This document shows positions 1 to 9,629 of a DNA stretch of 64,000 bases, in pieces. This DNA is from Chitinophaga pinensis (lineage in GTDB: Bacteria > Bacteroidota > Bacteroidia > Chitinophagales > Chitinophagaceae): contig CALQSB010000005.1 of NCBI GenBank assembly GCA_943333125.1, positions 26,471-90,470 of the forward strand, read 5' to 3'. A model generated the notes under the pieces. That model was not told the origin of the DNA, did no database searches, and saw only the letters and a list, made by a program, of their open reading frames with translations. A program made the position numbers and the translations under genes. The stretch's first letter is position 1. The number at the start of each line of letters is the position of its first letter.

Positions 1-894
1 TTCAATAATGTAACCTGATCTTTCGTTATTTGATGCTATGTTCTGATCCACTGGTACAGGAACACTTGGATCCATTGCTTTTAATGAAGCTTCATAAAAA
101 AGATTATTCATATACTCTGTTGTGGAAAATACATCATATCTCTTATAATCTTGCTTGGCACCAATTGAGTATTTGAGTACATATTTTGGTTTTTCAGATT
201 TCCCTGTTTTGGTTGTTATTAAGATAACACCACTTGCACCTCTTGAACCATAGATCGCCGCAGAAGCCGCATCTTTAAGTACTTCTACAGATTCTACATC
301 AGACATGTTTACAAAAGCCAATCCATCCGGAACAGGTTGACCATCTACAACAACGAGTGGACTCGCTCCTGCATATACAGAACTGATACCTCTTACCGTA
401 ACCTTTGGAGGAGCACCAGCTTCAGAAGAAACGTTTTCTACCTGAACACCGGCTATCTTTCCTTGCAATGCCTGATCAAGACGAGACACAGGTGCTTCAT
501 CTAATTTTTCATCTTTGAATTTGCTGATGGCACCTGTTACATCAGATCTTCTTTGAGTACCATATCCAATCACCACCACCTCTGCATTATCCGTTGATGC
601 AGGCTTTAAGGCAATCAATATCGTATCGGTATTTTTTTCAACTACTACCGTTTGAGTTGCATAACCTATACTTGAAAAAATAAGTATTGCCTTAGCCGAC
701 TTTACACTGACTTTAAAACTACCATCTTTTTGGGTATTTGCTCCAGTCTTCGATTTATCAACAAGAATATTTACTCCCTCCAAACCTTCTTTAGTTACTT
801 TATCAATAACCTTTCCAATGATTTCTCTTTTCTGTGCACTTGCATTTGCAATGAAAAACAATGACAGTAAAAGTGCGTAAGCGATTTTTTTCAT
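1..894 (-). CDS. SusC/RagA-type TonB-dependent outer membrane receptor, N-terminal part
   Basis: The reading frame is open to the window edge, so only the first 298 residues are visible. They show a signal peptide (about 1-20, ending NASAQ), a CarboxypepD_reg-like beta domain (about 25-100, typical of SusC proteins), the conserved VVVIGYGTQ segment near 106-114, and a plug domain (about 130-230) with VVVDGQPVP and SAAIYGSRGASGVILITTK. SusC proteins import glycans across the outer membrane, paired with a SusD lipoprotein, which would lie beyond the window. Only 10 bases separate it from the upstream lyase, so it is probably the distal part of the uronate-polymer operon that starts near 8.2 kb. 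Substrate is inferred from neighbours only. Confidence 0.93.
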   Translation of the reverse strand, partial: MKKIAYALLLSLFFIANASAQKREIIGKVIDKVTKEGLEGVNILVDKSKTGANTQKDGSFKVSVKSAKAILIFSSIGYATQTVVVEKNTDTILIALKPASTDNAEVVVIGYGTQRRSDVTGAISKFKDEKLDEAPVSRLDQALQGKIAGVQVENVSSEAGAPPKVTVRGISSVYAGASPLVVVDGQPVPDGLAFVNMSDVESVEVLKDAASAAIYGSRGASGVILITTKTGKSEKPKYVLKYSIGAKQDYKRYDVFSTTEYMNNLFYEASLKAMDPSVPVPVDQNIASNNERSGYIIE

Positions 895-904
895 TTTATT
901 TCCT

Positions 905-2131
905 TTAGTCGATTAATGTAGTTAGATGATAGATTGAAATAGCGGATTTGTCTTTTGAAAGAATTTTATAAATGGCAATCTTACAATCAGTACAATTGTA
1001 TTTATAATACCCTTGTGCCAGAAGCGGAGTAGCATTATCTTCAAATTCAAATGGTTTTATCTGTTGAGCAAACCATTCTTTTTCTTTAGTTAAATAAGGC
1101 TTAAGCGCTTCAAATGCTTTTTTAAGAGACTTTCCATTTGCTGATTCATAATTCCATAAATCAACACCGGCAACATCAGACATGTTTGCCGCAAGAAACA
1201 GGGGTTCCAGTATAAATGCTGAATAATGCAATGAAATTGTTCTGGCTAATTCGTCAGGAAAGAAACCAGTCGAATCCATTTGTAATTCAAATCTGTTTTT
1301 TAAATTGTTAATAGTGCTTAATGCTATTTCAGTTTTATTGGCAAACAAGGCAAAAAATAATTTTTGTTCATCATACCATACCCCATGATTATTTTTTGCT
1401 TTTGACTCTTCTATTCCATTTTTACTGGTGGTCAACCATTGTAAAAAATCCTCAAACCATTTCTCCATTCCTATTTGGTCTTTTTCTGTCCAGGTTGGTG
1501 AAGTATGTAACAGCCCTACTCCATCTGCAACACCAGCCAAAATTCTGCTTTCAATAATACCAATTCCCCTGCCGTCATTTTTCCCTTTAACTGCCTGAGC
1601 AAAATTCAGATTGGGATTCATTTTTGTAGAAGGATCCAGAAACCAGGTTCTGATATACTCTTCTGCTTTTTTACTGTATTTAGGTTCGTCTGAAAAATAA
1701 TAAGCAAGTGACAATATCTCTACATAATCAGCTACTTTTTTCATATTGTCTTTGTCCTTGTAATCATTAACCTCAGGATTAATTTCCCCATCTTTTCTGA
1801 TGTAGGGAAGACCATCGGGTTTGGAAGGATCGGGCCAGTAATAAATGGCAATACTCATGTAATCATGCATATCTCCACTTGGAGGATTTTGCTTTTTTTC
1901 TAGTACTGATGGACAATGGTTATTAAGCAAGCCATCTGCTTTTTTTAATAACTCCGCATATGCAGGAAGCAAGTCCTTATTCCCTGACTTCAATTTTTTC
2001 TTATTGACTGTTAATGCGTTTCTGTCTTTTGCAAATACCCTGAGTTCATTACTTTGTGCATGAACTGCAAAAGATACAAAAAAACATAAGATCAATACAA
2101 ACCCAAAACGATTGGTTTTCATTATTATCAT
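905..2131 (-). CDS. Alginate_lyase superfamily polysaccharide lyase (PL38-like)
   Basis: A secreted protein of 408 residues with an (alpha/alpha)-barrel Alginate_lyase fold (PF05426-like). Recognisable elements are the early IAIYYWPDPSKPDGLPYIRKDG stretch, RGIGIIESR near 195, and the NNHGVWYDEQ motif near 254, which carries the Asn/His/Tyr residues used in catalysis in this fold. It probably cleaves a beta-linked uronan by beta-elimination in the periplasm or at the surface. PL38, the best guess, contains both alginate and glucuronan lyases, so specificity is open. Its first ATG overlaps the stop of the upstream gene (ATGA, 2128-2131), suggesting translational coupling. A second in-frame ATG at 2122 gives a cleaner signal peptide (MKTNRFGFVLILCFF...AHAQ) and may be the real start. 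Confidence 0.85.
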   Translation of the reverse strand: MIIMKTNRFGFVLILCFFVSFAVHAQSNELRVFAKDRNALTVNKKKLKSGNKDLLPAYAELLKKADGLLNNHCPSVLEKKQNPPSGDMHDYMSIAIYYWPDPSKPDGLPYIRKDGEINPEVNDYKDKDNMKKVADYVEILSLAYYFSDEPKYSKKAEEYIRTWFLDPSTKMNPNLNFAQAVKGKNDGRGIGIIESRILAGVADGVGLLHTSPTWTEKDQIGMEKWFEDFLQWLTTSKNGIEESKAKNNHGVWYDEQKLFFALFANKTEIALSTINNLKNRFELQMDSTGFFPDELARTISLHYSAFILEPLFLAANMSDVAGVDLWNYESANGKSLKKAFEALKPYLTKEKEWFAQQIKPFEFEDNATPLLAQGYYKYNCTDCKIAIYKILSKDKSAISIYHLTTLID

Positions 2132-5100
2132 TTGATGATTGGAACAATTTTACTAATAATATTTTTCTTCCCTCTGAACGTAACGATATAATTTGCTGAG
2201 GACATTCTAAGCACATCTATCTGAGTTGAATTAAATCCTTTGGCAACAAAAATATCTTTCCTTGCTAAGAATCTTCCCTGCAGATCATAAATAATTACAC
2301 TTCCTAAATCAGATTCGGGCGAGAATATTCTTACCACAACCTGACCACTGTTATTACTATACGCTGATAATGTTTGTGCCAGGCTATCTGATGGATATAT
2401 GGTAAGTCTTCCGTCAACGTAAGTAAATGAATAGTTTGCAGATGCTGCATCAGCAGGACTAGCGGTAAATATTCCCGGAGCAGATGAAGTTGTTGCTGAT
2501 GTATTAACAACAGGCTGACTAACTAAATCAGAAGCTGTTTCTCCCAAAACAAATCCTGAATATATAAATCTGAATTGAGGATTTGCAGTGCCTTCCAGTT
2601 TAACGGTATCGGCAACGGCAATTTGCAAAGGAGCTTTTAATACTTCAAGTGGATTTGTAACATCAACAGCAGGGAAATAATTAGGACTACCTGCCTGAGA
2701 AGCTGTAATAATAGTTGTACCTGCTCCAACAATGTGAATCGTGTTTCCGTTTACAATTGTAGCCACGTTATTATCACTACTGGTTAATTCAATAGGAATA
2801 GTAGAATTGGTGCTAGTTACCAAAGGAATAAAATCTCCCTGACCGTATGTTACTGCTGGTAAAGAATTAAATGTGATTACCTGAGTTTGTCTTTCCACTA
2901 CAGACAATACACCATCCAGGTAACTAATTTCGTAATTCTGTGCAGATGCACCAGATGCAGTTATTGGATAAGTGCCGATTGGAGATGCCTGAGTTGCTGT
3001 TGTTACTAATGTTGGTAACGTTAACAACACTGATTCTGTTTCACCATTTACAAATCCTGTATAAGTTGCCGTTAGTGTTGGATTAACATCCCCCTGAAAT
3101 TTTGCCAGATCATCAGCTTTAATAGTTAAAGGCGCTTTATTTATCAAAAGTGGCTGAGTTTCATTAGCATCAACATAAGTACCATCGGAAGCCTGAGTAA
3201 CGGTAATATTTGTTGTTCCTACACCTACGATATGAATAATCCCAGTGCTTGAAATTGTGGCTACAGAAGGATCTGAACTTGAATAAACAATTGGCTGAGT
3301 AATATTCAAACTCGAAACTGCTGAATTAAAATCCGCATCACCATAAATTCTTGGAGCTATTGGATTGAAAACAAATGGAGTCATCAGCGGTTGAGAACCC
3401 ACTCCGAAATAACCCACTGTTGTTGAAGTGGCATCAACTGAATTAATAAAATTATCCCCGATTCCGAAAGGTACGCTCCATGCCGTTCCTAAATTTTTTA
3501 TCATCCCAATTCTTGAATTGGCCTGGGTAGCAAATAACGCTCCTTCCAGAGCCGCATCCCATTTAATATTGATACCCAAATCTCCTGATCCGGAAACTCT
3601 GCCCACTTTCCAAACAGCATTTACCACAGAAAGCAAATCTGTTCCGCTGAGTGGGGTTCCGCCAATCATACCATCTGTGGTAATTCCTTCATAAACATTG
3701 GCTGTTAAATTTGAAGAGGATACCGGAGCAAATGTTATTGGCAAATAGTGTGCAGCACTTCCTACTGGAAATAATTTTTCTGATCCCACAAGATCAATTC
3801 TTAAAGTTCCTGTAGTTGTAGCATTGGAAATCGTGGCTATATATTTTGTAGTATTAAATGGAGCACCGCCAATGTCTTTACCATTTTTTATTCTGATGGT
3901 ATCTGTAGGTCTGATTGAAAGCACTCCTGTGTTTATGGTTAAAATACTATCCACTACGGCAGTTCTGTTTGTTGTTGCCGATGCATTAAATGTTACATTT
4001 CTCATCGTACCAACAGAAATCGTACTGAAAGGCTGTGTTGTAGCTGCATCAAAAATAAAATCTGTAGAAGAAGAAATTGACTGCGTTCCTATACTACCGA
4101 TACTTCCGTCAATTCCATTAATATTAGCCGTTCTAAGTACAGGAAAATTTCCTGAAATAGTCGCAGAAGCAGGTGTAGCAGTTAATGGATTGGAAATCGT
4201 AATGGTACTTGAGCTGCTGCTTGTTCCAATGATGAAACTATTAGCAGGTATTCCAGTTCCCGTAACATACAAGCCATTATAAACCCCTGCAGTATTTATT
4301 ATTGAACTATATGCGGCAGGATCAAGTGATATAGTATAGCCTCCGACAACACCAGTTGTGACCGCTGTAGTTATAGTTAAGGCTGCCTTTGTTTGAAGAC
4401 TACCCGTTCCCGAAATGCTATAAGTGCTGAAATTTATTTTTCCATTAATTAAAGAATTCGTTGTTCCGTTTACTGAAAGATTCGCGTTTAAAGTAACATC
4501 AGATCCTGCACCAACAGACAATGCCCCTAACGGCAAAAATGTTCCTGTACCACTAATAGTCTGAGGGGCAATTCCTTTCATTAAAAGATTTGAAGAGGTG
4601 AATCCTGTTGCCGATCCTAATGTTCCGCTGTTAATGATATTGCCTGAAATCGGAGAAGCCCCTGATCCTTTTATATAAAAAGTAGACCCTGATTCTATGG
4701 TTAGATTGTCGATATTATAAAAGAAATCACCGGTAACAGTTTGATTATTTCCAACAGTTACATTTGACAGTCTTCTTGCCGAAAATATATTTGAAGAGGT
4801 AACCAATGTGTTAGGAATAGAGGCTTCAAACCTTAACGTACTTCCTGATTGAAGATCCAAAGGATTATATGAAGACGTTGAAGTAAACATTGAATTTCCA
4901 CCTTCATAAATCAATGTTGATCCATTTTTAAATACCACTGCATTAGGCACTCCCGAGTTTGAACCAAATGGGAAATAGGTAATTAATGTATTTACTCTGC
5001 ATGTTGATCCACTTTCAAAAAACAGTGAGCCTCCAACTGCAGGATTTGATGCCGTTGTTCTGCTTGCACCCAATGATAAAGCCATAGATCCAAAAACTCT

Positions 5101-5580
5101 GCCCGTTGCATTTGTATTTAGAAGTAAATTATTACCGGAAGTTGCAGCCACAGAATCAGCTACAGTTAATTTAAAACTACAACCTGCATTTATCAGAAAA
5201 TCATCTGCTGCAGTTGCATCTCCATTAATAGTAATCGTTCCAGTGCCTGTTGAAGGTCTAACCAAAGTAAGACTGCCTCCATTTCTTATGATCAGCTGGC
5301 TGACAGCCGTACTTCCGCAGGTAGCGGTAACGAGACCAGTGGTGGGAGTAGCTCCGCCAACGTTAGTGCCATCGATAATTAAAATGTCGGTGGGATCATT
5401 AACCGTTCTATTAGTACCTGATCCATCTAAAGCGGTGTTCCACTTAGGACTTGATGAAGAAGTAGACGTAAAACTCAAATTACTTGTAGCTCCGGTTCCG
5501 CCAATCCAGAAATAAGTGGTTTGGGCGCCTGCCAAAAGAGTCATTGAAGTCAACACTAAAATGATTAAAGATTTTTTCAT
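2128..5580 (-). CDS. Large secreted MBG-repeat surface protein with T9SS type A sorting domain
   Basis: 1150 residues: signal peptide (MKKSLIILVLTSMTLLAGAQ), a Ser/Thr/Gly/Asn-rich beta-helix-like body (about 25-760), then Ig-like and MBG-type domains from about 770 to 1060 (LTIKADDLAKFQGDVNPTL and a second copy beginning LQIAVADTVKLEGTANPQF). The C-terminus (last ~80 residues, ending in a short basic tail) resembles a type IX secretion type A sorting signal. It has no recognisable catalytic domain. It sits inside the uronan operon between kdgF and the lyase and overlaps the lyase by four bases, so it is probably co-expressed. A role as a surface glycan-binding or adhesion protein is inference. 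Confidence 0.85.
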   Translation of the reverse strand: MKKSLIILVLTSMTLLAGAQTTYFWIGGTGATSNLSFTSTSSSSPKWNTALDGSGTNRTVNDPTDILIIDGTNVGGATPTTGLVTATCGSTAVSQLIIRNGGSLTLVRPSTGTGTITINGDATAADDFLINAGCSFKLTVADSVAATSGNNLLLNTNATGRVFGSMALSLGASRTTASNPAVGGSLFFESGSTCRVNTLITYFPFGSNSGVPNAVVFKNGSTLIYEGGNSMFTSTSSYNPLDLQSGSTLRFEASIPNTLVTSSNIFSARRLSNVTVGNNQTVTGDFFYNIDNLTIESGSTFYIKGSGASPISGNIINSGTLGSATGFTSSNLLMKGIAPQTISGTGTFLPLGALSVGAGSDVTLNANLSVNGTTNSLINGKINFSTYSISGTGSLQTKAALTITTAVTTGVVGGYTISLDPAAYSSIINTAGVYNGLYVTGTGIPANSFIIGTSSSSSTITISNPLTATPASATISGNFPVLRTANINGIDGSIGSIGTQSISSSTDFIFDAATTQPFSTISVGTMRNVTFNASATTNRTAVVDSILTINTGVLSIRPTDTIRIKNGKDIGGAPFNTTKYIATISNATTTGTLRIDLVGSEKLFPVGSAAHYLPITFAPVSSSNLTANVYEGITTDGMIGGTPLSGTDLLSVVNAVWKVGRVSGSGDLGINIKWDAALEGALFATQANSRIGMIKNLGTAWSVPFGIGDNFINSVDATSTTVGYFGVGSQPLMTPFVFNPIAPRIYGDADFNSAVSSLNITQPIVYSSSDPSVATISSTGIIHIVGVGTTNITVTQASDGTYVDANETQPLLINKAPLTIKADDLAKFQGDVNPTLTATYTGFVNGETESVLLTLPTLVTTATQASPIGTYPITASGASAQNYEISYLDGVLSVVERQTQVITFNSLPAVTYGQGDFIPLVTSTNSTIPIELTSSDNNVATIVNGNTIHIVGAGTTIITASQAGSPNYFPAVDVTNPLEVLKAPLQIAVADTVKLEGTANPQFRFIYSGFVLGETASDLVSQPVVNTSATTSSAPGIFTASPADAASANYSFTYVDGRLTIYPSDSLAQTLSAYSNNSGQVVVRIFSPESDLGSVIIYDLQGRFLARKDIFVAKGFNSTQIDVLRMSSANYIVTFRGKKNIISKIVPIIK

Positions 5581-5649
5581 TGATATTATTTTTCTGATTA
5601 TTTTATTAAACTAAAAATCCGGTATAAAATAAATTGCGCTTAAAACTAA

Positions 5650-6009
5650 CTATAAAATAAAGTCTTGGCGCATTGGATTAAATACATCCACTAATACTCC
5701 TTTATCCAAACAAACAACTCCATGAATGAGATTTGAATGAACATAAAATACATCCCCTGCATTTAATACTTTTTTAATCCCGTCTATCTCCACTTCAAAT
5801 GAACCACTTTCAATAAGTGACATTTGAATATGAGGATGCTGATGCAAGGATCCTATTCCGCCTGTCTCAAAGGATACCCTTACCATCATTAGATTTTTGT
5901 CATAAGATAAGATTTTTCTACTGACCCCTTCGGCCATTTGCTGCCATTCAATTTGTGAACTGTCTACAAATGTCTCAGTTGTTAATCCCAATGTTTCTGT
6001 CGTTGACAT
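5650..6009 (-). CDS. kdgF: KdgF-like cupin (unsaturated uronate to ketouronate conversion)
   Basis: A single-domain cupin of 119 residues, the normal size for KdgF. Motif 1 is visible as HQHPHIQMSLIESGSFEVEIDG (about 57-78), with the metal-binding His pair and Gln; motif 2 is GDVFYVHSNLIHGVV (about 86-100). KdgF linearises the 4,5-unsaturated uronic acid released by polysaccharide lyases into a 5-keto-4-deoxyuronate, in pectin and alginate catabolism. Its position between an oligo-lyase and an endo-lyase fits that step exactly. It is 27 bases downstream of the PL17-type gene and in the same operon. It has no signal peptide, so it acts in the cytoplasm. Confidence 0.88.
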   Translation of the reverse strand: MSTTETLGLTTETFVDSSQIEWQQMAEGVSRKILSYDKNLMMVRVSFETGGIGSLHQHPHIQMSLIESGSFEVEIDGIKKVLNAGDVFYVHSNLIHGVVCLDKGVLVDVFNPMRQDFIL

Positions 6010-6036
6010 AATTTGAATTTTTGTTATAGTTTATAG

Positions 6037-8229
6037 TTAAAGTTTTTTATGATCATATTCCACATAATATGGTCCAATCCATTCAAAGTTAAATTTGTCA
6101 GTTGTAAATTTATGCTTTAAATGATCATCAAAGTTATTATTACATTGAATGATGAAGAGCTGTTTTTCTGCAATATTTATTTGTACTGCAGTAAATTCTT
6201 CGTTGTCCTGAATTTTCGTGATTGATTTAATTTCAGATTTCGACTTGACTGCAATTTCTGAAACAGGATTAAAATTTCCATGCGCTTCAATTACATTTAT
6301 AAATGTTTGATTTTTATTTCTGGCTCTAAGAATATACGAAGGATCATTTCTAAGATTAAAGTTGGGATCATTAGCCCCTATTCTTGTAAAGAAAATATCC
6401 AGCGAATCATTCGACAGTGTAGATATCGTATAAAATGTTTTGTGATTTAAAAAAGTAAACTGAGTAAACGGGGCTATTTTTTCAGCATGAGCTTCCACCC
6501 ACAAATGCTGATATCCATTTTTAATTCCTAATGGACTTAATGCTGTATTGTTAGAAATATATTTAAAGCTGGTACTCATCACCGTTCCAATAAAATTAAA
6601 GGGCAAATCGTACTGATGTACCGAATCTGAAAATGTTTTGAAAATATCTGCAACAATTACTTTTTCAACACCCGGAATATGAATCATATATTCTGATCTA
6701 AAAAGTTTTACATTGTTGTAAGCATGATCATCCATTGCTGATACCACTTGTAAATTTTGATTTCCTGTTTGACCAAATAATCTTTCAGGGTGATTTAATT
6801 CACTTATTTTTTCTACCCCATTATAATGACTGGTTTCGTCAACCGTAATGGTATTATGCGCAATGGTTTGCTGAGCATAAGTATTTGTTTCAGGAAGATA
6901 TCTTCCACCCCATTTTTGTTCGATATTGATATATCTTACAGCTCCATAATCCTGCAGAATTTCATTTCCTTTATCATAAAACTGAATGTTTAATTTATCA
7001 TAATGGCCATGAGATAATCCATGAGAGCTGTACTTATAAATCAGCGTAGACAAATCATTTCCTTTCCCAGTTCTCAAAACAGATACTCCTCCTTTTTTAC
7101 CATCAGCACCATCTTTGTATTCTGCAGATTGATAAGGGTAACTTGAAGTTTTGTAGTTTAATGAAATTATTTTCTTGCTGATATCTACTCCACCCCTGTT
7201 TAAAATTACTTTGTTTTGTGCTTTACAAATAGGCAAATAAGAAGAATCATACCCATAAGCTTGCCAGGCCAGATCAATGGCATTTACCACTTCATTGGTC
7301 TGATAAGTTTTATCTTTTAACGCATCATTATAACTAAAAAATTCTCCGGAGATATTTGTTTGTTGCAAAGCCACATCTAAAGCTTTTTTCAAAATACTGT
7401 CTCTGTATTGAAATATTTTCAAAGCCGGTTTTAGATGATTGATTGCGTTTGCAAAAAGATAAAAAGGCAAAATCGCATAACGGGTATAGTAAGGTCCTTC
7501 ATTATAATATCCATCAGAAGAAAATAATCCATCAAGGTGAGCAAGAAATCCAGCCTTGCCATCTTTTTCAGTTCCGTATAATGCCATGTTGATATAATCG
7601 TCGTTATCAGATGCAATGCCTACAATGCCTACTCCTGCACATGCCCATACGGCGTGGTTATGAATAAGGTTGAACCAATTTTTTTGATCCGTCACAAAAT
7701 AATTTACTATAGGAGCAAATGCCTTATCCGCTATGATTTTCCTTTCGTCTTTTGTAAGGAAATTATTAACGAGATCAAAAGCCATTCCAGCATAGACCAG
7801 CCAGTTAGCATCATTAAGCGCCTGCCAGAACAATCTTCCCGGAGATGAACTTGTTGCCTGCGGATGATTTTTTAAAGTAGGATTTAATAACGTGTATTTC
7901 ATTAAAACATTCTTCACCAGCAGTGCATATTTTTCATCCCCTGTAATCTGGTACATCAATCCCGAATTGAATATTAAGTTATAAATAAATTTATGCTGAT
8001 CATGAGTATATCCTCCTGCTGCATCTTTTGGAAAAGGCACATCTATATCTTTTAATAAATAAGGATCCACTTCCTTTTTGATATTTACAAATGACTGATT
8101 CAATAATTCATTTGATTTTAAATTACTGACCACATAATTCAGGTCTTTTTTTGTAGCAAAAGCAACAGGATGTACCTGAGCATTGATTAGCTGTGAACTA
8201 AAGATTAATATGGTCAGTACTTTTTTCAT
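6037..8229 (-). CDS. PL17-type oligoalginate (exo) lyase, heparinase II/III fold
   Basis: 730 residues with a signal peptide (MKKVLTILIFSSQLINAQ), an N-terminal alginate-lyase-like alpha/alpha toroid (about 60-330) and a C-terminal heparinase II/III beta-sheet domain (about 360-660). Catalytic-site motifs of PL17 are visible: LIHNHAVWACAGVG near 187 (Asn/His), YNEGPYYTRYAILPF near 242 (Tyr base/acid) and SHGLSHGHYDKLNIQFYDKG near 390 (second His). PL17 enzymes remove unsaturated monouronates from oligo-uronides. This is the first gene of the minus-strand operon, directly downstream of a TAATTTTG -7 box and divergent from the LacI-type regulator. Some PL17 relatives act on other uronans, so alginate is likely but not certain. 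Confidence 0.88.
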   Translation of the reverse strand: MKKVLTILIFSSQLINAQVHPVAFATKKDLNYVVSNLKSNELLNQSFVNIKKEVDPYLLKDIDVPFPKDAAGGYTHDQHKFIYNLIFNSGLMYQITGDEKYALLVKNVLMKYTLLNPTLKNHPQATSSSPGRLFWQALNDANWLVYAGMAFDLVNNFLTKDERKIIADKAFAPIVNYFVTDQKNWFNLIHNHAVWACAGVGIVGIASDNDDYINMALYGTEKDGKAGFLAHLDGLFSSDGYYNEGPYYTRYAILPFYLFANAINHLKPALKIFQYRDSILKKALDVALQQTNISGEFFSYNDALKDKTYQTNEVVNAIDLAWQAYGYDSSYLPICKAQNKVILNRGGVDISKKIISLNYKTSSYPYQSAEYKDGADGKKGGVSVLRTGKGNDLSTLIYKYSSHGLSHGHYDKLNIQFYDKGNEILQDYGAVRYINIEQKWGGRYLPETNTYAQQTIAHNTITVDETSHYNGVEKISELNHPERLFGQTGNQNLQVVSAMDDHAYNNVKLFRSEYMIHIPGVEKVIVADIFKTFSDSVHQYDLPFNFIGTVMSTSFKYISNNTALSPLGIKNGYQHLWVEAHAEKIAPFTQFTFLNHKTFYTISTLSNDSLDIFFTRIGANDPNFNLRNDPSYILRARNKNQTFINVIEAHGNFNPVSEIAVKSKSEIKSITKIQDNEEFTAVQINIAEKQLFIIQCNNNFDDHLKHKFTTDKFNFEWIGPYYVEYDHKKL

Positions 8230-8541
8230 TTATCTAATCGCCATCAAAATTACCATTCAAAGTTTAGTCTTTTAAAAATGTGTCCGCTAAAATTAATGCT
8301 CCGTGTTTTTTGAGTTCTCCTAAATAGTCCTTGCTAATGTAATATTATCCGTAATTAATAAAGAATTAACGATAAACATTGTTTTATTTTATTCAATATT
8401 TTAGGTGATATCTTAGATAATATTCACCATAATCATATTAATACTAAAAATAAACAAAACAATAAGTATGGCAACGATGCCGGAAAGGGTGCCGGTAATT
8501 TATGAAACATTGTCAGAAACATATCATAATTTTAGCCCTTT
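8230..8541. other. Divergent intergenic region between lyase operon and LacI-type regulator
   Basis: About 310 bases, AT-rich, with no convincing gene. The 9-mer AAACATTGT occurs twice (8374-8382 and 8505-8513), and TGCCGG is repeated just before the second copy (8479-8495). The repeats are candidates for binding by the adjacent LacI-type protein, but neither is a clean LacI palindrome. The control region for both divergent units should lie here. Confidence 0.4.
8245..8252 (-). promoter_or_regulatory. Candidate -7 box of the lyase operon
   Basis: On the minus strand this reads TAATTTTG, a perfect match to the Bacteroidota TAnnTTTG -7 element, 15 bases before the PL17-type ATG. No clear TTG stands at the -33 position. 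Confidence 0.5.
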
Positions 8542-9555
8542 ATGGAAAGGCAAATTACAATAAAAGACATTGCAATAGCACTGAGATTGTCCACTTCAAC
8601 AGTAAGCCGGGCGCTAAGAGACGCCCCGGATGTTGGCGAAGAAACGAGAAAAGCGGTGAAAGCATTAGCCGAAGAACTGGATTACCAGCCTAATATGCTG
8701 GCATTGAGTCTGCTTAAAAAACAAACAAATACCATTGGTTTAATTATCCCTAATCTTGATTATGTTTTAGCCACAATGGTAAAAGGTATTGATGAAGTAG
8801 CATTAGAAGCCGGCTATACGGTAATGGTTTGCCAAAGTGATGAAAGCTTTGGAAGAGAAATTGTAAACACCAAAAGATTACTCGACAGTCTTGTAGATGG
8901 ATTCATCATTTCAGTTTCGAGTGAAACCATGATTTTTGAACACATAAAAAAAATTCAGGTAAAGAAAAAACCACTGGTTTTATTTGATCGCGTTATAAAT
9001 AGTATCAATGCTCCTAAAATCAGATTAGATAATTTTGAAGGTGGCCGAATTGCTACTCAGCATTTGATTGATCAGGGATATAAAAAGATTGCATTATTGG
9101 CAGGCCCCGAAAATCTCAGTATCAGCAATGAAAGAAAAGACGGTTACCTGCAAACCCTAAAGCAAAACAAAATTAAAACAGACAAGAACTTTATCATTCA
9201 TTGTGATTTCAATCAGGAATATGCATACATAGCCGCTAAAGAATTGCTAGCAATGAAACAGAGGCCAGATGCAATATTCTGCATCAGCGACAGATTAGCC
9301 ATTGGTGCAATGCTGGCTATTAAAGAAGCCGGATTAAAAATGCCGAAAGACATTGGCTTAGTTGGCTTCAACAATGAACCCATTACCAAATTACTTACCC
9401 CTGCTATCAGCAGTGTAGAAATGTATGGATTTGAAATTGGCAAAGCCACCGCAAAAGTATTTTTAGAATTAATACACAGCGAAACAGACATGTCTGATAA
9501 AGAAATAATCTTCAAACCCAAACTTTTCATCAGAGAATCATCGAAGAGAAGCTAA
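8542..9555 (+). CDS. LacI/GalR-family transcriptional regulator
   Basis: 337 residues, the usual LacI-family length. The N-terminal helix-turn-helix is clear (ITIKDIAIALRLSTSTVSRALR, with a hinge region ending near 60), followed by a periplasmic-binding-protein-like sensor domain (NTIGLIIPNLDYVLATMVKG through DIGLVGFNNEPITKLLTPAISSV). It is divergent from the lyase operon and only 75 bases upstream of kduI, so it most likely controls both units. The inducer is probably an unsaturated uronide or 2-keto-3-deoxygluconate intermediate (inference). The ATG at 8542 puts the helix-turn-helix at its normal distance from the N-terminus. Confidence 0.92.
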   Translation: MERQITIKDIAIALRLSTSTVSRALRDAPDVGEETRKAVKALAEELDYQPNMLALSLLKKQTNTIGLIIPNLDYVLATMVKGIDEVALEAGYTVMVCQSDESFGREIVNTKRLLDSLVDGFIISVSSETMIFEHIKKIQVKKKPLVLFDRVINSINAPKIRLDNFEGGRIATQHLIDQGYKKIALLAGPENLSISNERKDGYLQTLKQNKIKTDKNFIIHCDFNQEYAYIAAKELLAMKQRPDAIFCISDRLAIGAMLAIKEAGLKMPKDIGLVGFNNEPITKLLTPAISSVEMYGFEIGKATAKVFLELIHSETDMSDKEIIFKPKLFIRESSKRS

Positions 9556-9629
9556 AGCTATTTTTTATTCTGTATAATTTTATCATCAAATATTTATCAC
9601 TTATCCTTTAATTAAAAAAATAACATCAA

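Noticed and set aside
3824..4282. 152-residue hydrophobic ORF on the plus strand
   Set aside because: It is antisense to the MBG protein; its hydrophobic composition reflects the Thr/Ser/Gly-rich coding strand, and it has no start context.
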